Source: Gammaproteobacteria bacterium | GTDB taxonomy: Bacteria > Pseudomonadota > Gammaproteobacteria > Nevskiales > Nevskiaceae | Length of the DNA stretch: 64,000 bases | Reading direction: 5' to 3' | Assembly: GCA_016182805.1 (NCBI GenBank) | Contig: JACPFV010000025.1 | Coordinates: forward strand, 24,553 to 88,552 | Shown here: positions 63,063 to 64,000 of the stretch, piece after piece | Numbering within the stretch: the first letter of the stretch is position 1 | How the letters are laid out: each line of letters begins with the position of its first letter | Notes under the pieces: model-generated | Databases searched by the model: none | What the model was told of the DNA's origin: nothing | What the model saw: the letters and a program-made list of their open reading frames with translations, nothing else | Program-made: the position numbers and the translations under genes

Positions 63063-64000
63063 ATGGCGAACGTCCTGCTTGCCTGGGAGATGGGCGCCGG
63101 CTTCGGCCACCTGGTCGTGCTGCGCGCCATCGCCCGCGAGTTGCGCGCCCGCGGACATGCCTGCGCGTTCGCCGCGCGCATGCTCGGCAACGCGCGCGAG
63201 TTCCTCGACGCCGACCTCGGCCCGATCTGGCAGGCGCCGATCCACCTCGGCACGGCGCGCACGCCGGTCAAGACCCAGGTCAGCTATGCCAGCCTGCTGC
63301 ACAACACCGGCTTCGACGACCCGTTCGCGCTGGCCGGGCGCATCGAGGCCTGGCGCCTGCTGCTGGCCACGCTCAAGACCGACCTGCTGTTCGCGGACCA
63401 CAGCCCGGTGGCGATCGTCGCCGCCAGGACGCTGGGCATCCCCGTGTGCCACGTCGGCACCGGCTTCACGGTGCCGCCGCTGCTGACGCCCTTCCCCAGC
63501 TTCCGGCCGCGCATGAGCGTGCCGGCGCAGGTGCTGGCGCACAACGAGCGCGAGGTGCTCAAGGAGCTGAACCGGGCGCTGGAGCGGCTCAAGCTCGCGC
63601 CCCTTCCCGACTTGCAGGAGATCTTCCGCGGCACCCTGCCCGCGGTGCTCGGCTACCGCGAGCTGGACCATTACGAGGTCGAGCGCCCGGAGCCGTACCG
63701 CGGCCTGCCCGATTATTCGTACGGCGAGGCGCCGCCCTGGCCGGCCGGGAGCGGTCCCAAGGTGTTCGCCTACCTGCGGCCGATCGCGCAACTCGACAAG
63801 GTGCTGGAGGGTTTGAAGCGGGCGCCGGCGCGCGTATTGCTGCGCATCTCCGGCGTGCCGCCGGACCGGCTGCGCCCGTACCTGCGGCCCGGCTTCGCGG
63901 TCGTCGAGAAGCCCATCGGCTTCCGCCTGGCGGCGGAAAGCTGCGACGCTTTCGTCAACTACAGCGCGTTCTCAACCGTCGGCGAGTTCCTGCTGGCCGG
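63063..64000 (+). CDS. GT-B-fold glycosyltransferase-like protein, 3'-truncated by window edge
   Basis: The first 312 codons of a gene that runs off the window. The N-terminus MANVLLAWEMGAGFGHLVVLRAIARELRARGH is the Rossmann opening with the glycine loop of UDP-sugar-type GT1/MurG-like enzymes. The C-terminal half begins at PKVFAYLRPIAQLDKVLEGL and goes on to CDAFVNYSAFSTVGEFLLAG, where GT1 enzymes carry HGG...E for nucleotide-sugar binding. Here NYSAFSTVGE lacks the His, so the donor site is unusual. It is probably cotranscribed with the sulfotransferase-like gene. The catalytic base usually follows the N-terminal Gly loop as His, consistent with the FGH here. Confidence 0.72.
   Translation, partial: MANVLLAWEMGAGFGHLVVLRAIARELRARGHACAFAARMLGNAREFLDADLGPIWQAPIHLGTARTPVKTQVSYASLLHNTGFDDPFALAGRIEAWRLLLATLKTDLLFADHSPVAIVAARTLGIPVCHVGTGFTVPPLLTPFPSFRPRMSVPAQVLAHNEREVLKELNRALERLKLAPLPDLQEIFRGTLPAVLGYRELDHYEVERPEPYRGLPDYSYGEAPPWPAGSGPKVFAYLRPIAQLDKVLEGLKRAPARVLLRISGVPPDRLRPYLRPGFAVVEKPIGFRLAAESCDAFVNYSAFSTVGEFLLA

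Overview
The window is about 64 kb of very GC-rich (roughly two-thirds G+C or more) bacterial chromosome with dense coding, many 4-nt ATGA/GTGA gene overlaps and no gene-free stretch over 300 bases. The gene content (rsxABCDGE next to nth, RlmKL fusion, apbC/dcd/metG neighbours, split gcvPA/gcvPB, lgt-thyA-folA, DUF1302 and SapC proteins) points to a high-GC gammaproteobacterium. A Nevskiales/Xanthomonadales-like lineage is my best guess from gene content, not something the sequence proves. I saw no tRNA, rRNA, CRISPR array, transposase or prophage gene.

Layout. 1-5.6 kb: two rRNA methyltransferases, then a Tat-type phosphoesterase convergent with an HSL-type esterase. 5.7-13.5 kb (minus strand): apbC-dcd, a marR-tolC-emrA-emrB drug-efflux operon with a clear palindromic operator, and an aldehyde dehydrogenase. 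13.6-21.8 kb (plus): metG, the complete Rsx/Rnf electron-transport operon, a small secreted protein and nth. 21.8-25.5 kb: lipoprotein, acyl-CoA dehydrogenase, threonine ammonia-lyase, DUF4124 protein. 25.5-30.7 kb: ettA, a DUF815 ATPase and a DUF1302 protein ending in a strong hairpin. 30.7-34.5 kb (minus): acyl-CoA-binding protein, a one-POTRA Omp85 protein, folA, thyA, lgt. 34.6-42 kb (minus): seven tightly packed genes, gcvT-gcvH-gcvPA-gcvPB-dgkA-pfkB-type kinase-rlmI, behind a tandem glycine riboswitch and terminator.

42-56.5 kb: the accessory centrepiece. One good promoter precedes a two-partner secretion locus: a TpsB transporter, a 3949-residue TpsA exoprotein built of repeated beta-helix modules with a very acidic tail, and a FecR-domain protein translationally coupled to TpsA. 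A MASE1 histidine kinase and a FixJ-type response regulator follow. 59-64 kb: a pentapeptide-repeat lipoprotein, two tandem Pal/OmpA-like lipoproteins, and a SapC, sulfotransferase-like and GT-B glycosyltransferase-like run leaving the window.

Themes: cell-envelope biogenesis and surface display (TPS locus, Lgt, Omp85, Pal-like proteins, SapC/sulfotransferase/GT), one-carbon metabolism (Gcv, ThyA, FolA, MetG) and translation (RsmB, RlmKL, RlmI, MetG, EttA). The most interesting items are the TpsB-TpsA-FecR locus, palindromic repeats inserted in frame in metG and rsxC (the latter also supplying the rsxD ribosome-binding site), the probably leaderless marR transcript under its own operator, and the extended riboswitch operon.
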